Position numbers and translations under genes: made by a program
Shown: one piece after another, positions 4,579 to 5,836 of the stretch
Layout of the letters: every line of letters begins with the position of its first letter
How positions within the stretch are numbered: position 1 is the stretch's first letter
NCBI GenBank assembly: GCA_905215105.1
Contig: CAJMOI010000127.1
Location: forward strand, 1-5,836
Origin: an uncultured bacterium
GTDB lineage: Bacteria; Bacillota; Clostridia; Oscillospirales; Acutalibacteraceae
Direction of reading: 5' to 3'
DNA: 5,836 nt
The notes under the pieces: model-generated
Told to the model about the DNA's origin: nothing
Database searches by the model: none
Seen by the model: the letters and a program-made list of their open reading frames with translations, nothing else

Positions 4579-4911
4579 ATGGGAGTCCGGCTCCTTTTTC
4601 GGGAAGAAACCCTGACAGCCCGCATTCTCGGTGAAATCGACCACCATACTGCCCGCACGGTGCGGGAAGAAATCGACAGTGCAGCCCAGAAGGTCAAGCC
4701 CCGGCGTCTCTGTCTGGACTTTTCCGAAGTCCCCTTTATGGACAGCTCCGGCGTCGGCCTGATTCTGGGACGATACCGGCTGATGCAGATGTGGCACGGA
4801 CAGGTGGTCTTGTCCAATCTGCTGCCCCAGGTGGAAAAGCTGGTGGAGCTTTCCGGCCTGACGCGGCTGGTCACCATTGAAAGGGGGGAAACCGATGAAA
4901 GCCATGAATGA
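4579..4911 (+). CDS. spoIIAA: Anti-sigma-F factor antagonist SpoIIAA
   Basis: SpoIIAA is a STAS-domain protein that, when unphosphorylated, binds the SpoIIAB-ADP complex and frees sigma-F in the forespore. The 110-residue product has GEIDHHTA at 18-25 and FMDSSGVGLILGRY at 53-66, closely matching Bacillus subtilis GELDHHTA and FMDSSGLGVILGRY. Ser56 corresponds to the phosphorylated Ser58 of B. subtilis. The protein is a few residues shorter at both ends than that homologue (117 residues). The ATG at 4579 has a modest site, AAAGG at 4563-4567, 11 bases upstream. It is the first gene of the operon and overlaps spoIIAB by 17 bases, a sign of coupled, stoichiometric synthesis. Its partners are the two genes downstream. 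Confidence 0.95.
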   Translation: MGVRLLFREETLTARILGEIDHHTARTVREEIDSAAQKVKPRRLCLDFSEVPFMDSSGVGLILGRYRLMQMWHGQVVLSNLLPQVEKLVELSGLTRLVTIERGETDESHE

Positions 4912-5338
4912 AATGAGCCTGTCCTTTCTCAGCGTTTCGGCAAACGAGAGCTTTGCCCGTGCCGCTGTGTCGGCCTTTGCCTCTCAGCTGGACCCCACTA
5001 TTGACCAGCTGGCAGACCTGAAAACCGCTGTTTCGGAAGCCGTCACCAACGCCATTGTCCACGGATACCGGGAAACGCTGGGCACTGTGTACATCACCGC
5101 CAAACTCTATGAAACGGGAAAAATCACCGTCAAAATCCGGGACAAAGGCGTCGGCATCGAGGATATCGAAAAGGCCATGGAACCCCTCTTTACCACCGGA
5201 GGAGAAGAACGGGCCGGTCTGGGGTTTGCCGTAATGCAGAGCTTCTGTGACAAGGTGTCCGTGCGGTCCACACCGGGAAAAGGCACTGCCGTCACCCTGC
5301 AAAAAAATCTTCTGCGCCGCGGCCGCAGCCATGATTGA
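4895..5338 (+). CDS. spoIIAB: Anti-sigma-F factor and serine kinase SpoIIAB
   Basis: SpoIIAB is a GHKL-fold protein that holds sigma-F inactive and uses ATP to phosphorylate SpoIIAA. In the 147-residue product the N box is SEAVTNAIVHGY (47-58), with Glu48 and Asn52 matching catalytic Glu46 and Mg-ligand Asn50 of B. subtilis. The G1 box is DKGVGI (83-88) and the G2 box GLGFAVM (108-114). The ATP-lid PLFTTGGEERAG (97-108) keeps Arg106, matching the contact residue Arg105. NESFAR at 17-22 keeps the Arg that contacts partners. The start was set at ATG 4895 because AAGGGGGG ends six bases before it; a TTG at 4877 lies upstream of that site and an ATG at 4904 is too far from it. It overlaps spoIIAA by 17 bases and sigF by 8. 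Confidence 0.95.
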   Translation: MKAMNEMSLSFLSVSANESFARAAVSAFASQLDPTIDQLADLKTAVSEAVTNAIVHGYRETLGTVYITAKLYETGKITVKIRDKGVGIEDIEKAMEPLFTTGGEERAGLGFAVMQSFCDKVSVRSTPGKGTAVTLQKNLLRRGRSHD

Positions 5339-5836
5339 CCGTCAGGCATTCATCGCCGCCAACACCGGTCTGGTACACGCCTGCGCCAACCGTTTCCGAA
5401 ATCGGGGAATCGACTATGACGACCTGTTTCAGGCCGGGTGCATTGGGCTGATTAAGGCCGCCGACCGGTTTGACGAAAGCCGGGGGCTGCAATTCTCCAC
5501 TTATGCGGTTCCGGTAATCCTCGGGGAAATCCGGTGCCTTTTTCGGCAAAACAGCACGGTGAAAATCGGCCGGGGGCTGCGGGAGCTTTCCCAAAAAGCA
5601 CAGCGGGAAAGCGAAGCCTTTGCCGCCCGGGAAAACCGGATGCCCACCGTGGGAGAGCTGGCGGCGATTTTGCAGGTGGAGCCGGAAGAAGCTGCATTGG
5701 CGCTGGAATCGGCACAGCCTGCCCTTTCCCTCACCGCCGGAGAAGAGGAGACTCAGACGGATATTCCGGTAGAAGCGCCGGAAGAAGCCCTTTCGGAAAA
5801 AATCGCGCTGGAACAGGCGCTGGGGACACTGGATGA
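5331..5836 (+). CDS. sigF: RNA polymerase sigma-F factor (partial, cut by window end)
   Basis: Sigma-F is the first forespore-specific sigma factor. The window holds 168 codons of an expected 220-250. Region 2.1-2.2 is DDLFQAGCIGLIKAADRFD (30-48), region 2.3-2.4 FSTYAVPVILGEIR (55-68), and region 3 begins VKIGRGLREL (77-86), followed by PTVGELAAIL (105-114) as in SigF/SigG. The locus, directly after spoIIAB, identifies it as sigF rather than sigG. The start ATG (5331) overlaps the spoIIAB stop in ATGATTGA and has no ribosome binding site, so translation is probably coupled. The next in-frame stop upstream is at 5232-5234 and no better start lies between. The product begins about 35-40 residues later than B. 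subtilis SigF, so much of region 1.2 is missing. GEIRCLFRQNSTVKI replaces the usual R(D)DGxVKV, a departure at the region 2.4/3 boundary. Confidence 0.93.
   Translation, partial: MIDRQAFIAANTGLVHACANRFRNRGIDYDDLFQAGCIGLIKAADRFDESRGLQFSTYAVPVILGEIRCLFRQNSTVKIGRGLRELSQKAQRESEAFAARENRMPTVGELAAILQVEPEEAALALESAQPALSLTAGEEETQTDIPVEAPEEALSEKIALEQALGTLD

Noticed and set aside
4877..4894. TTG start for SpoIIAB at 4877
   Set aside because: The strong AAGGGGGG site lies downstream of it and is correctly spaced for ATG 4895; length and sequence then match known SpoIIAB.
5534..5836. Alternative plus-strand frame within sigF
   Set aside because: It overlaps the well-supported sigF frame and has a Gly/Arg-rich shadow composition without any motif.

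Overview
The window looks like chromosome of a moderately GC-rich, endospore-forming Firmicute of class Clostridia. The family is most likely Oscillospiraceae/Ruminococcaceae; that placement is an inference from protein style, not from a database search. The evidence is a complete spoIIAA-spoIIAB start of a spoIIA operon running into sigF, a spoVAE gene, Gram-positive-type ribosome binding sites, and a small two-helix membrane protein resembling the Clostridia-restricted DUF6106 family.

Left part (1-1340). Bases 1-55 look like the outer right end of an IS3/IS150-group insertion sequence whose body lies outside the window. Next, on the minus strand, is a free-standing gene (130-918) for an unusual protein. 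It is a three-repeat ricin-type beta-trefoil (three QxW motifs) without a signal peptide, fused to a tail of about 112 residues made almost only of Ala, Lys, Pro and Glu, like a histone H1 tail. The gene has a near-consensus vegetative promoter (TTGACA-N17-TACAAT), a perfect 9-bp dyad over the predicted transcription start, and a strong hairpin in the leader. A stretch of about 300 bases without a gene follows. It holds an inverted repeat and a weak terminator-like hairpin and no convincing coding sequence.

Middle (1347-3975, plus strand). A sigma-A-type promoter leads into a DUF6106-like membrane protein, which overlaps acpS (holo-ACP synthase) by 20 bases. An intrinsic terminator-like hairpin built over the acpS stop codon separates acpS from nnr, the two-domain NAD(P)H-hydrate repair enzyme. 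acpS and nnr are a common housekeeping pair.

Right part (3977-5836) is a sporulation locus. spoVAE (minus strand) converges on nnr with one base between stop codons and diverges from spoIIAA. The spoIIAA, spoIIAB and sigF genes overlap one another and form the forespore sigma-F switch: anti-anti-sigma, anti-sigma kinase and sigma factor. sigF runs off the window. The 245-base divergent region carries a plausible sigma-H promoter for spoIIA, a weaker sigma-F/G-like promoter for spoVAE, and several dyads. spoVAE sits here without spoVAC and spoVAD. The two most unusual things in the window are the ricin/H1-tail protein with its elaborate upstream region, and the spoVAE-spoIIA divergent arrangement.
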